From the NCBI GenBank assembly GCA_963580455.1, contig OY756967.1, positions 10,686,501-10,750,500 on the forward strand: 64,000 bases of DNA, written 5' to 3'. Below the pieces are notes generated by a model. The model worked only from the letters and a program-made list of their open reading frames with translations. It was not told the DNA's origin and made no database searches. The stretch comes from Euonymus europaeus (Eukaryota > Streptophyta > Magnoliopsida > Celastrales > Celastraceae). How positions within the stretch are numbered: the stretch's first letter is position 1; the number at the start of each line of letters is the position of its first letter. The translations under genes were made by a program, and so were the position numbers. Below are positions 1-14,600 of the stretch, one piece after another.

Positions 1-559
1 CTCTATGGAGGAGCTTTTAACGGTTTTGTCCATTTGTTATAGAAAGTTGGTCTTTTTTCATCGAAATAATCCACAAAGCTTATACTCGTAAAATTGACAT
101 AGAAGAACATTAAAAGGTGTACACCGAGCAACTTTGATGGTCCGACGTTGCTCAACTCTCTTTATGGAGGAGCTTTTAACGGTTTCGTCCATTTGTCATA
201 GAAAGTTGGTGTTTTTGCATCGAAATAATCTTGGAAGCTCATTTTCGTAAAATTTAACATAGAAGAACAATAAAAATTGTACACCGAGCAACTTTGATTG
301 TCCGAAGTTGCTCAACTCTCTCTATGCAGGAGCTTTTAACGGGTTTGTCGATTTGTCATAGAAAGTTGCTGTTTTGGCATCGAAATAATCTTGGAAGCTT
401 ATACTCATAAAATTTGACATAGAAGAACAATAAAACGTGTACACCGAGCATCTTTGATGGTCCGAAATGGGTCAACTCTCTCTATCAAGGAGCTTTTAAC
501 TCTTTTCTCCATTTGTCATAGAAACTTCGGATTTTGGAATCGAAATAATCTAGGAAGCA

Positions 560-2100
560 TATACTCATGAAATTTGACATAGAAGAACAATAAAAAGTGT
601 ACACCGAGCAACATTGATGTTCCGAAGTTGCTCAACTCTCTCTATGGAGGAGCTTTTGAATGTTTTTCCATTTGTCATAGAAAGTTGGTCTTTTGCCATC
701 GAAATAATCTTGAAAGCTTATACTCATAAAATTTGACATATAAGAACATTAAAAAGTGTACACCGAGCAGCTTTGATAGTCCGAAGTTGGTCAATTCTCT
801 CTATGGAGGAGCTTTTAACAGTTTTCTCCATTTGTCATAGAAAGTTGTTGTTTTGGCATCGAAATAATCTTGGAAGCTTATACTCATAAAATTTGACATA
901 GAAAAACAATAAAACGTGTACACCGAGCATCTTTGATGGTCCGAAATTGGTAAACTCTCTCTATGGAGGAGCTTCTAACAGTTTTCTCCACTTGTCATAG
1001 AAAGTTGTTGTTTTGGCATCGAAATAATCTTGGAAGCTTATATATACTCATAAAATTTGACATTGAAAAACAATAAAACGTGTACACCAAGCATCTTTGA
1101 TGGTCCGAAATTGGTAAACTCTCTCTATGGAGGAGCTTTTAACAGTTTTCTCCATTTGTCATAGAAACTTGGGATTTTGGAATCGAAATAATCTTGGAAG
1201 CATATATACTCATGAAATTTGACATAGAAGAACAATAAAAAGTGTACACCGAGCAACATTGATGTTCCGAAGTTGCTCAACTCTCTCTATGGAGGAGCTT
1301 TTGAATGTTTTTCCATTTGTCATAGAAAGTTGGTCTTTCGCCATCAAAATAATCTTGGAAGCTTATACTCATAAAATTTGACATAGATGAACATTAAAAA
1401 GTGTACACCGAGCAGCTTTGATAGTCCGAAGTTGGTCAATTCTCTCTATGGAGGAGCTTTTAACAGTTTTCTCCATTTGTCATAGAAAGTTGTTGTTTTG
1501 GCATCGAAATAATCTTGGAAGCTTATACTCATAAAATTTGACATAGAAAAACAATAAAACGTGTACACCGAGCATCTTTGATGGTCCGAAATTGGTAAAC
1601 TCTCTCTATGGAGGAGCTTCTAACAGTTTTCTCCATTTGTCATAGAAAGTTGTTGTTTTGGCATCGAAATAATCTTGGAAGCTTATATATACTCATAAAA
1701 TTTGACATTGAAAAACAATAAAACGTGTACACCGAGCATCTTTGATGGTCCGAAATTGGTAAACTCTCTCTATGGAGGAGCTTTTAACAGTTTTCTCCAT
1801 TTGTCATAGAAACTTGGGATTTTGGAATCGAAATAATCTTGGAAGCATATACTCATGAAATTTGACATAGAAGAACAATAAAAAGTGTACACCGAGCAAC
1901 ATTGATGTTCCGAAGTTGCTCAACTCTCTCTATGGAGGAGCTTTTGAATGTTTTTCCATTTGTCATAGAAAGTTGGTCTTTCGCCATCAAAATAATCTTG
2001 GAAGCTTATACTCATAAAATTTGACATAGATGAACATTAAAAAGTGTACACCGAGCAGCTTTGATAGTCCGAATTTGGTCAATTCTCTCTATGGAGGAGC
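560..2100. repeat. ~645-bp tetrameric higher-order repeat
   Basis: A four-monomer block recurs with an offset of about 645 bp. The CCGAAGTTGGTCAATTCTC segment at 781 returns at 1426, and the rare GGAGGAGCTTCTAACAG variant near 966 returns near 1610. The second copy shares an unusual TATATATACTC expansion with the first, and a third, partial copy fades out after about 2050. The boundaries are approximate because neighbouring monomers are themselves about 90% alike. Confidence 0.75.
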
Positions 2101-4964
2101 TTTTAACAGTTTTCTCCATTTGTCATAGAAACTTGGGATTTTGGCATCGAAATAATCTAGGAAGCTTATACTCATGAAATTTGACATAGAAGAACATTAA
2201 AACGTGTACACCGAGCAACATTGATGTTCCGAAGTTGCTCAACTCTCTCTATGGAGGAGCTTTTGAATGTTTTTCCATTTGTCATAGAAAGTTGGCCTTT
2301 TGCCATCGAAATAATCTTGGAAGCTTATATACTCATGAAATTTGACATAGAAGAACATTAAAAAGTGTACACCGAGCAACTTCGTTGTTCCGAAGTTGCT
2401 CAACTCTCTCTATGGAGGAGCTTTTGAATGTTTTTCCATTTGTCATAGAAAGTTGGTCTTTTGCCATCGAAATAATCTTGGAAGCTTATACTCATAAAAT
2501 TTGACATAGAAGAACATTAAAACGTGTACACCGAGCATCTTTGATGTTCCGAAGTTGCTCAACTCTCTCTATGGAGGAGCTTTTCAAGGTATTGTCCATT
2601 TGTCATAGAAAGTTGGTCTTTTGCCATCGAAATAATCTTGGAAGCTTATACTCATAAAATTTGATATAGAAGAACATTAAAAAGTGTAGACCGAGCAATT
2701 TTGTTGTTCCGAAGTTGCTCAACTCTCTCTATGGAGGAGCTTTTCAAGGTATTGTCCATTTGTCATAGAAAGTTGGTCTTTTTTCATCGAAATAATCCAC
2801 AAAGCTTATATTCGTAAAATTTGACATAGAAGAACATTAAAAGGTGTACACCGAGCAACTTTGATGGTCCGACGTTGCTCAACTCTCTCTATGGAGGAGC
2901 TTTTAACGGTTTTGTCCATTTGTCAAAGAAAGTTGGTGTTTTTGCATCGAAATAATCCACAAAGCTTATACTCGTAAAATTTGACATAGAAGAACATTAA
3001 AAGGTGTACACCGAGCAACTTTGATGGTCCGACGTTGCTCAACTCTCTCTATGGAGGAGCTTTTAACGGTTTTGTCCATTTGTCAAAGAAAGTTGGTGTT
3101 TTTGCATCGAAATAATCTTGGAAGCTCATTTTCGTAAAATTTAACATAGAAGAACAATAAAAAATGTACACCGAGCAACTTTGATTGTCCGAAATTGCTC
3201 AACTCTCTTTATGGAGGAGCTTTTAACGGGTTTGTCGATTTGTCATAGAGAGTTGCTGTTTTGGCATCGAAATAATCTTGGAAGCTTATACTCATAAAAT
3301 TTGACATAGAAGAACAATAAAACGTGTACACTGAGCATCTTTGATGTTCCGAAATGGGTCAACTCTCTCTATGAAGGAGCTTTTAACTGTTTTCTCCATT
3401 TGTCATAGAAACTTGGGGTCTTGGCATCGAAATAATCTAGGAAGCTTATACTCATAAAATTTGACATAGAAGAACAATAAAAAGTGTCAACCGAGCAACT
3501 TTGATGTTCCGAAGTTGCTCAACTCTCTCTATGGAGGAGCTTTTGAAGGTTTTGTCCATTTATCGTAGAAAGTTGTTGTTTTGGCATCGAAATAATCTTG
3601 GAATCTTATACTCATAAAATTTGACATAGAAGAACAATAAAACGTGTACACCGAGCATCTTTGATGGTCCGAAATTGGTAAACTCTCTCTATGGAGGAGC
3701 TTTTAACAGTTTTCTCCATTTATCATAGAAAGTTGGGATTTTGGCATCGAAATAATCTAGGAATCTTATACTCATGAAATTTGACATAAAAGAACAATAA
3801 AAAGTGTACACCGAGCAACATTGATGTTCCGAAGTTGCTCAACTCTCTCTATGGAGGAGCTTTTGAATGTTTTTCCATTTGTCATAGAAAGTTGGTCTTT
3901 TGCCATCGAAATAATCATGGAAGCTTATACTCATAAAATTTGACATAGAAGAACATTAAAAAATTTACACACAGCAACTTTGTTGTTCCGAACTTGCCCA
4001 ACTCTCTCTATGGAGGAGCTTTTGAATGTTTTTCCATTTGTCATAGAAAGTTGGTCTTTTGCCATCGAAATAATCTTGGAAGCTTATACTCATAAAATTT
4101 GACATAGAAGAACATTAAAAAGTGTACACCGAGCAACTTTGTTGTTCCGAAGTTGCTCAACTCTCTCTATGGAGGAGCTTTTCAAGGTATTGTCCATTTG
4201 TCATAGAAAGTTGGTCTTTTGCCATCAAAATAATCTTGGAAGCTTATACTCATAAAATTTGACATAGATGAACATTAAAAAGTGTACACCGAGCAACTTT
4301 GATAGTCCGAAGTTGGTCAACTCTCTCTATGGAGGAGCTTTTAACAGTTTTCTCCATTTGTCATACAAACCTGGGATTTTGGCATCGAAATAATCTTGGA
4401 AGCTTATACTCATAAAATTTGACATAGAAGAACATTAAAAAGTGTACACTGAGCAACTTTGTTATTCCGAAGTTGCTCAACTCTCTCTATGGAGGAGCTT
4501 TTAACAGTTTTCTCCATTTGTCATAGAAAGTTGGTCTTTCGCCATCGAAATAATCTTGGACGCTTATACTCATAAAATTTGACATAGATGAACATTAAAA
4601 AGTGTACACCGAGCAGCTTTAATAGTCCGAAGTTGGTCAACTCTCTCTATGGAGGAGCTTTTAACAGTTTTCTCCATTTGTCATAGAAACTTGGGTTTTT
4701 CGCATCGAAATAATCTTGGAAGCTTATACTCAGAAAATTTGACATAGAAGAACAATAAAAAGTGTACACCAAGCAACTTTGATGTTCCGAAGTTGCTCAA
4801 CTCTCTCTATGGAGCAGCATTTGAATGTTTTTCCATTTGTCATAGAAAGTTGGTCTTTTGCCATCGAAATAATCTTGGAAGTTATACTCATAAAATTTGA
4901 CATAGAAGAACATTAAAAAGTGTACACCGAGCAACTTTGATGTTCCGAAGTTGCTCATCTCTAT
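2101..4964. repeat. Diverged satellite monomers without a clear local HOR
   Basis: About 18 monomers of mixed type lie here. A dimer-scale duplication is visible at 2740-3120, where the CCACAAAGCTTATA variant occurs twice, 160 bp apart. The portion from about 3540 onward is a source or copy of sequence that returns at about 7680 (offset ~4144) and again at about 8740 onward (offset ~4940). No gene, promoter or RNA is seen. Confidence 0.7.
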
Positions 4965-6797
4965 GGAGGAGCTTTTGAAGGTTTTGTCCATTTATCATAG
5001 AAAGTTGTTGTTTTGGCAACGAAATAATCTTGGAAGCTTATACTCATAAAAGTTGACATAGAAAAACAATAAAACGTGTACACCGAGCATCTTTGATGGT
5101 CCGAAATTGGTCAACTCTCTCTATGAGGGAGCTTTTAACAGTTTTCTCCATTTGTCATAGAAACTTGGGATTTTGGCATCGAATTAATCTTGGAAGCTTA
5201 TACTCATGAAATTTGACATAGAAGAACAATAAAAAGTGTACACCGAGCAACATTGATGTTCCGAAGTTGCTCAATCTCTCTATGGAGGAGCTTTTGAATG
5301 TTTTTCCATTTGTCATAGAAAGTTGGTCTTTTGCGATCGAAATAATCTTGGAAGCTTATACTCATACAATTTGACATAGATGAACATTAAAAAGTGTACA
5401 CCGAGCAACTTTGATAGTCCGAAGTTGTTCAACTCTCTCTATGGAGGAGCTTTTGAAGGTTTTGTCCATTTATCATAGAAAGTTGTTGTTTTGGCAACGA
5501 AATAATCTTGGAAGCTTATACTCATAAAAGTTGACATAGAAAAACAATAAAACGTGTACACCGAGCATCTTCGATGGTCCGAAATTGGTCAACTCTCTCT
5601 ATGAGGGAGCTTTTAACAGTTTTCTCCATTTGTCAGAGAAACTTGGGATTTTTGCATCGAATTAATCTTGGAAGCTTATACTCATGAAATTTGACATAGA
5701 AGAACAATAAAAAGTGTACACCGAGCAACATTGATGTTCCGAAGTTGCTCAATCTCTCTATGGAGGAGCTTTTGAATGTTTTTCCATTTGTCATAGAAAG
5801 TTGGTCTTTTGCGATCGAAATAATCTTGGAAGCTTATACTCATACAATTTGACATAGATGAACATTAAAAAGTGTACACCGAGCAACTTTGATAGTCCGA
5901 AGTTGTTCAACTCTCTCTATGGAGGAGCTTTTGAAGGTTTTGTCCATTTATCATAGAAAGTTGTTGTTTTGGCAACGAAATAATCTTGGAAGCTTATACT
6001 CATAAAAGTTGACATAGAAAAACAATAAAACGTGTACACCGAGCATCTTCGATGGTCCGAAATTGGTCAACTCTCTCTATGAGGGAGCTTTTAACAGTTT
6101 TCTCCATTTGTCATAGAAACTTGGGATTTTGGCATCGAATTAGTCTTGGAAGCTTATACTCATGAAATTTGACATAGAAGAACAATAAAAAGTGTACACC
6201 GAGCAACATTGATGTTCCGAAGTTGCTCAATCTCTCTATGGAGGAGCTTTTGAATGTTTTTCCATTTGTCATAGAAAGTTGGTCTTTTGCGATCGAAATA
6301 ATCTTGGAAGCTTATACTCATACAATTTGACATAGATGAACATTAAAAAGTGTACACCGAGCAACTTTGATAGTCCGAAGTTGTTCAACTCTCTCTATGG
6401 AGGAGCTTTTGAAGGTTTTGTCCATTTATCATAGAAAGTTGTTGTTTTGGCAACGAAATAATCTTGGAAGCTTATACTCATAAAAGTTGACATAGAAAAA
6501 CAATAAAACGTGTACACCGAGCATCTTTGATGGTCCGAAATTGGTCAACTCTCTCTATGAGGGAGCTTTTAACAGTTTTCTCCATTTGTCATAGAAACTT
6601 GGGATTTTTGCATCGAATTAATCTTGGAAGCTTATACTCATGAAATTTGACATAGAAGAACAATAAAAAGTGTACACCGAGCAACATTGATGTTCCGAAG
6701 TTGCTCAATCTCTCTATGGAGGAGCTTTTGAATGTTTTTCCATTTGTCATAGAAAGTTGGTCTTTTGCGATCGAAATAATCTTGGAAGCTTATACTC
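4965..6797. repeat. 478-bp trimeric higher-order repeat, ~3.8 copies
   Basis: A three-monomer unit repeats with an exact 478-bp step. The diagnostic GGCAACGAAATAATC variant begins at 5015, 5493, 5971 and 6449. The units share private variants including CATAAAAGTTGACATAG, GAATTAATC (GAATTAGTC in the third copy) and CTCATACAATTTGAC, and differ by only a few substitutions. The unit is 478 rather than 480 because two monomers carry one-base deletions. The trailing edge is at about 6797, where CATACAATTTGAC is replaced by CATAAAATTTGAC. Confidence 0.85.
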
Positions 6798-9009
6798 ATA
6801 AAATTTGACATAGAAGAACATTAAAAAGTGTAAACCGAGCAACTTTGTTGTTTTGAAGTTGCTCAACTCTCTCTATGGAGGAGCTTTTCAAGGTATTGTC
6901 CATTTGTCATAGAAAGTTGGTCTTTTGCCATCAAAATAATCTTGGAAGCTTATACTCATAAAATTTGACATAGATGAACATTAAAAAGTGTACACCGAGC
7001 AACTTTGATAGTCCGAAGTTGGTCAACTCTCTCTATGGAGGAGCTTTTAACAGTTTTCTCCATTTGTCATAGAAACTTGGTATTTTGGCTTCGAAATAAT
7101 CTTGGAAGCTTATACTCAGAAAATATGACATACAAGAACAATAAAAATTGTACACCGAGCAACTTTGATGTTCCGAAGTTGCTCAACTATCTCTATGGAG
7201 GAGCTTTTGAATGTTTTGTCCATTTGTCATAGAAAGTTGGTCTTTTGCCGTCGAAATAATCTTGGAAGCTTATACTCATAAAATTTGACATAGAAGAACA
7301 GTAAAAAGTGTACACCGAGCAACTTTGATCTTCCGAAGTTGCTCAACTCTCTCTATGGAGGAGCTTTTGAACGTTTTGTCCATTTGTCATAGAAAGTTGG
7401 TCTTTTGCCATCGAAATAATTTTGGAAGCTTATACTCATAAAATTTGACATAGTTGAAAATTAAAAAGTGTACACCGAGAAACTTTGATAGTCCGAAGTT
7501 GCTCAACTCGCTCTATGGAGGAGCTTTTAACGATTTTGTCCATTTGTCATAGAAAGTTTGTGTTTTTGCATCAAAATAATCCTGGAAGCTCATACTCATA
7601 AAATTCGACATAGAAGAACAATAAAACGTGCATACCGAGAATCTTTGATAGTCCGAACTTGGTCAACTCTCTCTATGGAGGAGCTTTTGAAGGTTTTGTC
7701 CATTTATCGTAGAAAGTTGTTGTTTTGGCATCGAAATAATCTTGGAATCTTATACTCATAAAATTTGACATAGAAGAACAATAAAACGTGTACACCGAGC
7801 ATCTTTGATGGTCCGAAATTGGTAAACTCTCTCTATGGAGGAGCTTTTAACAGTTTTCTCCATTTATCATAGAAACTTGGGATTTTGGCATCGAAATAAT
7901 CTAGGAATCTTATACTCATGAAATTTGACATAGAAGAACAATAAAAAGTGTACACCGAGCAACATTGATGTTCCGAAGTTGCTCAACTCTCTCTATGGAG
8001 GAGCTTTTGAATGTTTTTCAATTTGTCATAGAAAGTTGGTCTTTTGCCATCGAAATAATCATGGAAGCTTATACTCATAAAATTTGACATAGAAGAACAT
8101 TAAAAAATTTACACACAGCAACTTTGTTGTTCCGAACTTGCCCAACTCTCTCTATAGAGGAGCTTTTGAATGTTTTTCCATTTGTCATAGAAAGTTGGTC
8201 TTTTGCCATCGAAATAATCTTGGAAGCTTATACTCATAAAATTTGACATAGAAGAACATTAAAAAGTGTACACCGAGCAACTTTGTTGTTCCGAAGTTGC
8301 TCAACTCTCTCTATGGAGGAGCTTTTCAAGGTATTGTCCATTTGTCATAGAAAGTTGGTCTTTTGCCATCGAAATAATCATGGAAGCTTATACTCATAAA
8401 ATTTGACATAGAAGAACATTAAAAAATTTACACACAGCAACTTTGTTGTTCCGAACTTGCCCAACTCTCTCTATGGAGGAGCTTTTGAATGTTTTTCCAT
8501 TTGTCATAGAAAGTTGTTGTTTTGGCATCGAAATAATCTTGGAATCTCATACTCATAAAATTCGACATAGAAGAACAATAAAACGTGCACACCGAGCATC
8601 TTTGTTAGTCCGAAGTTGGTCAACTCTCTCTATGGAGGAGCTTTCAACAATTTTCTCCATTTGTCATAGAAACTTGGGATTTTGGCATCGAAATAATCTT
8701 GGAAACTTATACTCAGAATATTTGACATAGAAGAACAATAAAAAGTGTACACCGAGCAACATTGATGTTCCGAAGTTGCTCAACTCTCTCTATGGAGGAG
8801 CTTTTGAATGTTTTTCCATTTGTCATAGAAAGTTGGTCTTTTGCCATCGAAATAATCATGGAAGCTTATACTCATAAAATTTGACATAGAAGAACATTAA
8901 AAAATTTACACACAGCAACTTTGTTGTTCCGAACTTGCCCAACTCTCTCTATAGAGGAGCTTTTGAATGTTTTTCCATTTGTCATAGAAAGTTGGTCTTT
9001 TGCCATCGA
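6798..9009. repeat. Mosaic satellite segment
   Basis: Monomers here are patchwork copies of neighbours. The stretch from about 6830 to 7660 matches about 12084-12914 with offset 5254. The stretch from about 7680 to 8320 matches about 3540-4180 with offset ~4144. The unusual ACACACAGCAACTTTG variant appears at about 8110, 8430 and 8908, as well as at 3967. No gene is visible; the short open frames are spurious. Confidence 0.7.
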
Positions 9010-11555
9010 AATAATCTTGGAAGTTATACTCATAAAATTTGACATAGAAGAACATTAAAAAGTGAACACCGAGCAACTTTGTTGTTCCGAAGTTGCTCAA
9101 CTCTCTCTATGGAGGAGCTTTTCAAGGTATTGTCCATTTGTCATAGAAAGTTGGTCTTTTGCCATCGAAATAATCTTGGAAGCTTATACTCATAAAATTT
9201 GACATAGATGAACATTAAAAAGTGTACACCGAGCAACTTTGATAGTCCGAAGTTGGTCAACTCTCTCTATGGAGGAGCTTTTAACAGTTTTCTCCATTTG
9301 TCATACAAACCTGGGATTTTGGCATCGAAATAATCTTGGAAGCTTATACTCATAAAATTTGATATAGAAGAACATTAAAAAGTGTACACTGAGCAACTTT
9401 GTTATTCCGAAGTTGCTCAACTCTCTTTATGGAGGAGCTTTTAACAGTTTTCTCCATTTGTCATAGAAAGTTGGTCTTTCGCCATCGAAATAATCTTGGA
9501 CGCTTATACTCATAAAATTTGACATAGATGAACATTAAAAAGTGTACACCGAGCAGCTTTAATAGTCCGAAGTTGGTCAACTCTCTCTATGGAGGAGCTT
9601 TTAACAGTTTTCTCCATTTGTCATAGAAACTTGGGTTTTTCGCATCGAAATAATCTTGGAAGCTTATACTCAGAAAATTTGACATAGAAGAACAATAAAA
9701 AGTGTACACCAAGCAACTTTGATGTTCCGAAGTTGCTCAACTCTCTCTATGGAGCAGCATTTGAATGTTTTTCCATTTGTCATAGAAAGTTGGTCTTTTG
9801 CCATCGAAATATTCTTGGAAGCTTATACTCATAAAATTTGACATAGAAGAACATTAAAAAGTGTACACCGGGCAACTTTGATGTTCCGAAGTTGCTCATC
9901 TCTATGGAGGAGCTTTTGAAGGTTTTGTCCATTTATCATAGAAAGTTGTTGTTTTGGCAACGAAATAATCTTGGAAGCTTATACTCATAAAAGTTGACAT
10001 AGAAAAACAATAAAACGTGTACACCGAGCATCTTTGATGGTCCGAAATTGGTCAACTCTCTCTATGAGGGAGCTTTTAACAGTTTTCTCCATTTGTCATA
10101 GAAACTTGGGATTTTGGCATCGAATTAATCTTGGAAGCTTATACTCATGAAATTTGACATAGAAGAACAATAAAAAGTGTACACCGAGCAACATTGATTG
10201 TCCGAAGTTGCTCAATCTCTCTATGGAGGAGCTTTTGAATGTTTTTCCATTTGTCATAGAAAGTTGGTCTTTTGCGATCGAAATAATCTTGGAAGCTTAT
10301 ACTCATAAAATTTGACATAGAAGAACATTAAAAAGTGTACACCGAGCAACTTTGTTGTTCCGAAGTTGCTCAACTCTCTCTATGGAGGAGCTTTTCAAGG
10401 TATTGTCCATTTGTCATAGAAAGTTGGTCTTTTGCCATCGAAATAATCTTGGAAGCTTATACTCATAAAATTTGACATAGATGAACATTAAAAAGTGTAC
10501 ACCGAGCAACTTTGATAGTCCGAAGTTGGTCAACTCTCTCTATGGAGGAGCTTTTAACAGTTTTCTCCATTTGTCATACAAACCTGGGATTTTGGCATCG
10601 AAATAATCTTGGAAGCTTATACTCATAAAATTTGACATAGAAGAACATTAAAAAGTGTACACTGAGCAACTTTGTTATTCTGAAGTTGCTCAACTCTCTC
10701 TATGGAGGAGCTTTTAACAGTTTTCTCCATTTGTCATAGAAAGTTGGTCTTTCGCCATCGAAATAATCTTGGAAGCTTATACTCATAAAATTTGACATAG
10801 ATGAACATTAAAAAGTGTACACCGAGCAGCTTTAATAGTCCGAAGTTGGTCAACTCTCTCTATGGAGGAGCTTTTAACAGTTTTCTCCATTTGTCATAGA
10901 AACTTGGGTTTTTCGCATCGAAATAATCTTGGAAGCTTATACTCAGAAAATTTGACATAGAAGAACAATAAAAAGTGTACACCAAGCAACTTTGATGTTC
11001 CGAAGTTGCTCAACTCTCTCTATGGAGCAGCATTTGAATGTTTTTCCATTTGTCATAGAAAGTTGGTCTTTTGCCATCGAAATAATCTTGGAAGCTTATA
11101 CTCATAAAATTTGACATAGAAGAACATTAAAAAGTGTACACCGGGCAACTTTGATGTTCCGAAGTTGCTCATCTCTATGGAGGAGCTTTTGAAGGTTTTG
11201 TCCATTTATCATAGAAAGTTGTTGTTTTGGCAACGAAATAATCTTGGAAGCTTATACTCATAAAAGTTGACATAGAAAAACAATAAAACGTGTACACCGA
11301 GCATCTTTGATGGTCCGAAATTGGTCAACTCTCTCTATGAGGGAGCTTTTAACAGTTTTCTCCATTTGTCATAGAAACTTGGGATTTTGGCATCGAATTA
11401 ATCTTGGAAGCTTATACTCATGAAATTTGACATAGAAGAACAATAAAAAGTGTACACCGAGCAACATTGATGTTCCGAAGTTGCTCAATCTCTCTATGGA
11501 GGAGCTTTTGAATGTTTTTCCATTTGTCATAGAAAGTTGGTCTTTTGCGATCGAA
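9010..11555. repeat. ~1273-bp octameric higher-order repeat, two copies
   Basis: An eight-monomer block recurs with offset about 1273 bp. The GAGCTTTTCAAGGTATTG variant near 9118 returns at 10391, and ACACCAAGCAACTTTG near 9709 returns near 10981. The shared private variants GGAGCAGCATTTG and CACCGGGCAAC support a recent duplication. The first copy is itself a relative of 4090-5300. Confidence 0.8.
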
Positions 11556-11659
11556 ATAATCTTGGAAGCTTATACTCATAAAATTTGACATAGAAGAACA
11601 TTAAAAAGTGTACACCGAGCAACTTTGATGTTCCGAAGTTGCTCATCTCTATGGAGGAA

Positions 11660-14600
11660 CTTTTGAAGGTTTTGTCCATTTCTCATAGAAAGTTGTTGTT
11701 TTGGCAACGAAATAATCTTGGAAGCTTATACTCATAAAAGTTCACATAGAAAAACAATAAAACGTGTACACCGAGCATCTTTGATGGTTCGAAATTGGTC
11801 AACTCTCTCTATGAGGGAGCTTTTAACAGTTTTCTCCATTTGTCATAGAAACTTGGGATTTTGGCATCGAATTAGTCTTGGAAGCTTATACTCATGAAAT
11901 TTGACATAGAAGAACAATAAAAAGTGTACACCGAGCAACATTGATGTTCCGAAGTTGCTCAATCTCTCTATGGAGGAGCTTTTGAATGTTTTTCCATTTG
12001 TCATAGAAAGTTGGTCTTTTGCGATCGAAATAATCTTGGAAGCTTATACTCATAAAATTTGACATAGAAGAACATTAAAAAGTGTAAACCGAGCAACTTT
12101 GTTGTTTTGAAGTTGCTCAACTCTCTCTATGGAGGAGCTTTTCAAGGTATTGTCCATTTGTCATAGAAAGTTGGTCTTTTGCCATCAAAATAATCTTGGA
12201 AGCTTATACTCATAAAATTTGACATAGATGAACATTAAAAAGTGTACACCGAGCAACTTTGATAGTCCGAAGTTGGTCAACTCTCTCTATGGAGGAGCTT
12301 TTAACAGTTTTCTCCATTTGTCATAGAAACTTGGTATTTTGGCTTGGAAATAATCTTGGAAGCTTATACTCAGAAAATTTGACATACAAGAACAATAAAA
12401 ATTGTACACCGAGCAACTTTGATGTTCCGAAGTTGCTCAACTATCTCTATGGAGGAGCTTTTGAATGTTTTGTCCATTTGTCATAGAAAGTTGGTCTTTT
12501 GCCGTCGAAATAATCTTGGAAGCTTATACTCATAAAATTTGACATAGAAGAACAGTAAAAAGTGTACACCGAGCAACTTTGATGTTCCGAAGTTGCTCAA
12601 CTCTCTCTATGGAGGAGCTTTTGAACGTTTTGTCCATTTGTCATAGAAAGTTGGTCTTTTGCCATCGAAATAATTTTGGAAGCTTATACTCATAAAATTT
12701 GACATAGTTGAAAATTAAAAAGTGTACACCGAGAAACTTTGATAGTCCGAAGTTGCTCAACTCTCTCTATGGAGGAGCTTTTAACGATTTTGTCCATTTG
12801 TCATAGAAAGTTTGTGTTTTTGCATCAAAATAATCCTGGAAGCTCATACTCATAAAATTCGACATAGAAGAACAATAAAACGTGCATACCGAGAATCTTT
12901 GATAGTCCGAACTTGGTCAACTCTCTCTATGGAGGAGCTTTTAACAGTTTTGTCCATTTGTCATAGAAAGTTTGTGTTTTCGCATCGAAATAATCCTGGA
13001 AGCTCATACTCATAAAATTCGACATAGAAGAACAATAAAACGTGCACACCGAGCATCTTTGTTAGTCCGAAGTTGGTCAACTCTCTCTATGGAGGAGCTT
13101 TCAACAATTTTCTCCATTTGTCATAGAAACTTGGGATTTTGGCATCGAAATAATCTTGGAAACTTATACTCAGAATATTTGACATAGAAGAACAATAAAA
13201 AGTGTACACCGAGCAACTTTGATGTTCCGAAGTTGCCTCTCTCTATGGAGGAGATTTTGAATGTTTTGTCCATTTGTCATAGAAAGTTGGTCTTTTGCCA
13301 TCGAAATACTCTTGGAAACTTATACTCATAAAATTTGACATAGAAGAACAAAAAAAATTGTATACCGAGCAACTTTGATGTTCCGAAGTTGCTCAACTCT
13401 CTCTATGGAGGAGCTTTTGAATGTTTTGTCCATTTGTCATAGAAAGTTCATCTTTTGCCATCGAAATCATCTTGGAAGCATATACTCATAAAATTTGACT
13501 TAGATGAACATTTAAAAGTGTACACCGAGGAACTTTGATTGTCCGAAGTTCCTCAACTCTCTCTATTGAGGAGCTTTTGAATGTTTTGTCCATTTGTCAT
13601 ATAAAGTTGGTCTTTTGCCATCGAAATATTCTTGGAAGCTTATACTCATAAAATTTGACATAGATGAACATTAAAAAGTGTACACCGAGCAACTTTGATA
13701 GTCCGAAGTTGCTCAACTCTCTCTATGGAGGAGCTTTTAACGGTTTTGTCTATTTGTCATAGAAAATTAATCTTTTGGCATCGAAATAATCTTTGAAGCT
13801 TATACTCGTAAAATTTGACATAGTAGAACAATATAAAGTGTACACCGAGCAACTTTGATTGTCCGAAGTTGCTCAACTCTCTCTATGGAGGAGCTTTTAA
13901 CGGTTTTGTCCATTTGTCATAGAAAGTTGCTCTTGTGGCATCGAAATAATCTTAGAAGCTTATACTCATAAAATTTGACATAGAAGAACAATAAAACGTG
14001 CACACCGAGCATCTTTGATGGTCTGAAATTGGTCAATTCTCTCTATGAAGGAGCTTTTAACAGTTTTCTCCATTTGTCATACAAACTTGGGATTTTGGCA
14101 TCGAAATAATCTAGGAAGCTTATAGTCATAAAATTTGACATAGAAGAACAATAAAAAGCGTACACCAAGCAACTTTGATGTTTTGAAGTTGCTCAACTCT
14201 CTCTATGGAGGGGCTTTTGAATGTTTTGTCCATTTGTCATAGAAAGTTGGTATTTTGCCAACGAAATAATCTTGGAAGTTTATACTCGTAAAATTTGACA
14301 TAGAAGAACATTAAAAAGTGTACACCGGGCAACTTTGATAGTCCGAAGTTGCTCCACTCTCTCTATGGAGGAGTTTTTAACGGTTTTGTCCATTTGTTAT
14401 AGAAAGTTGATGTTTTTTCATCGAAATAATCATGGAAGCTTATACTCGTAAAATTTGACATAGAAGAACAATAAAACGTGTACACCGAGCATCTTTGATG
14501 GTCCGAAACGGGTCAACTCTCTCTATGAAGGAGTTTTTAACTGTTTTATCCATTTGTCATAGAAACTTGGGATTTTGGCATCGAAATAATCTAGGAAGCT

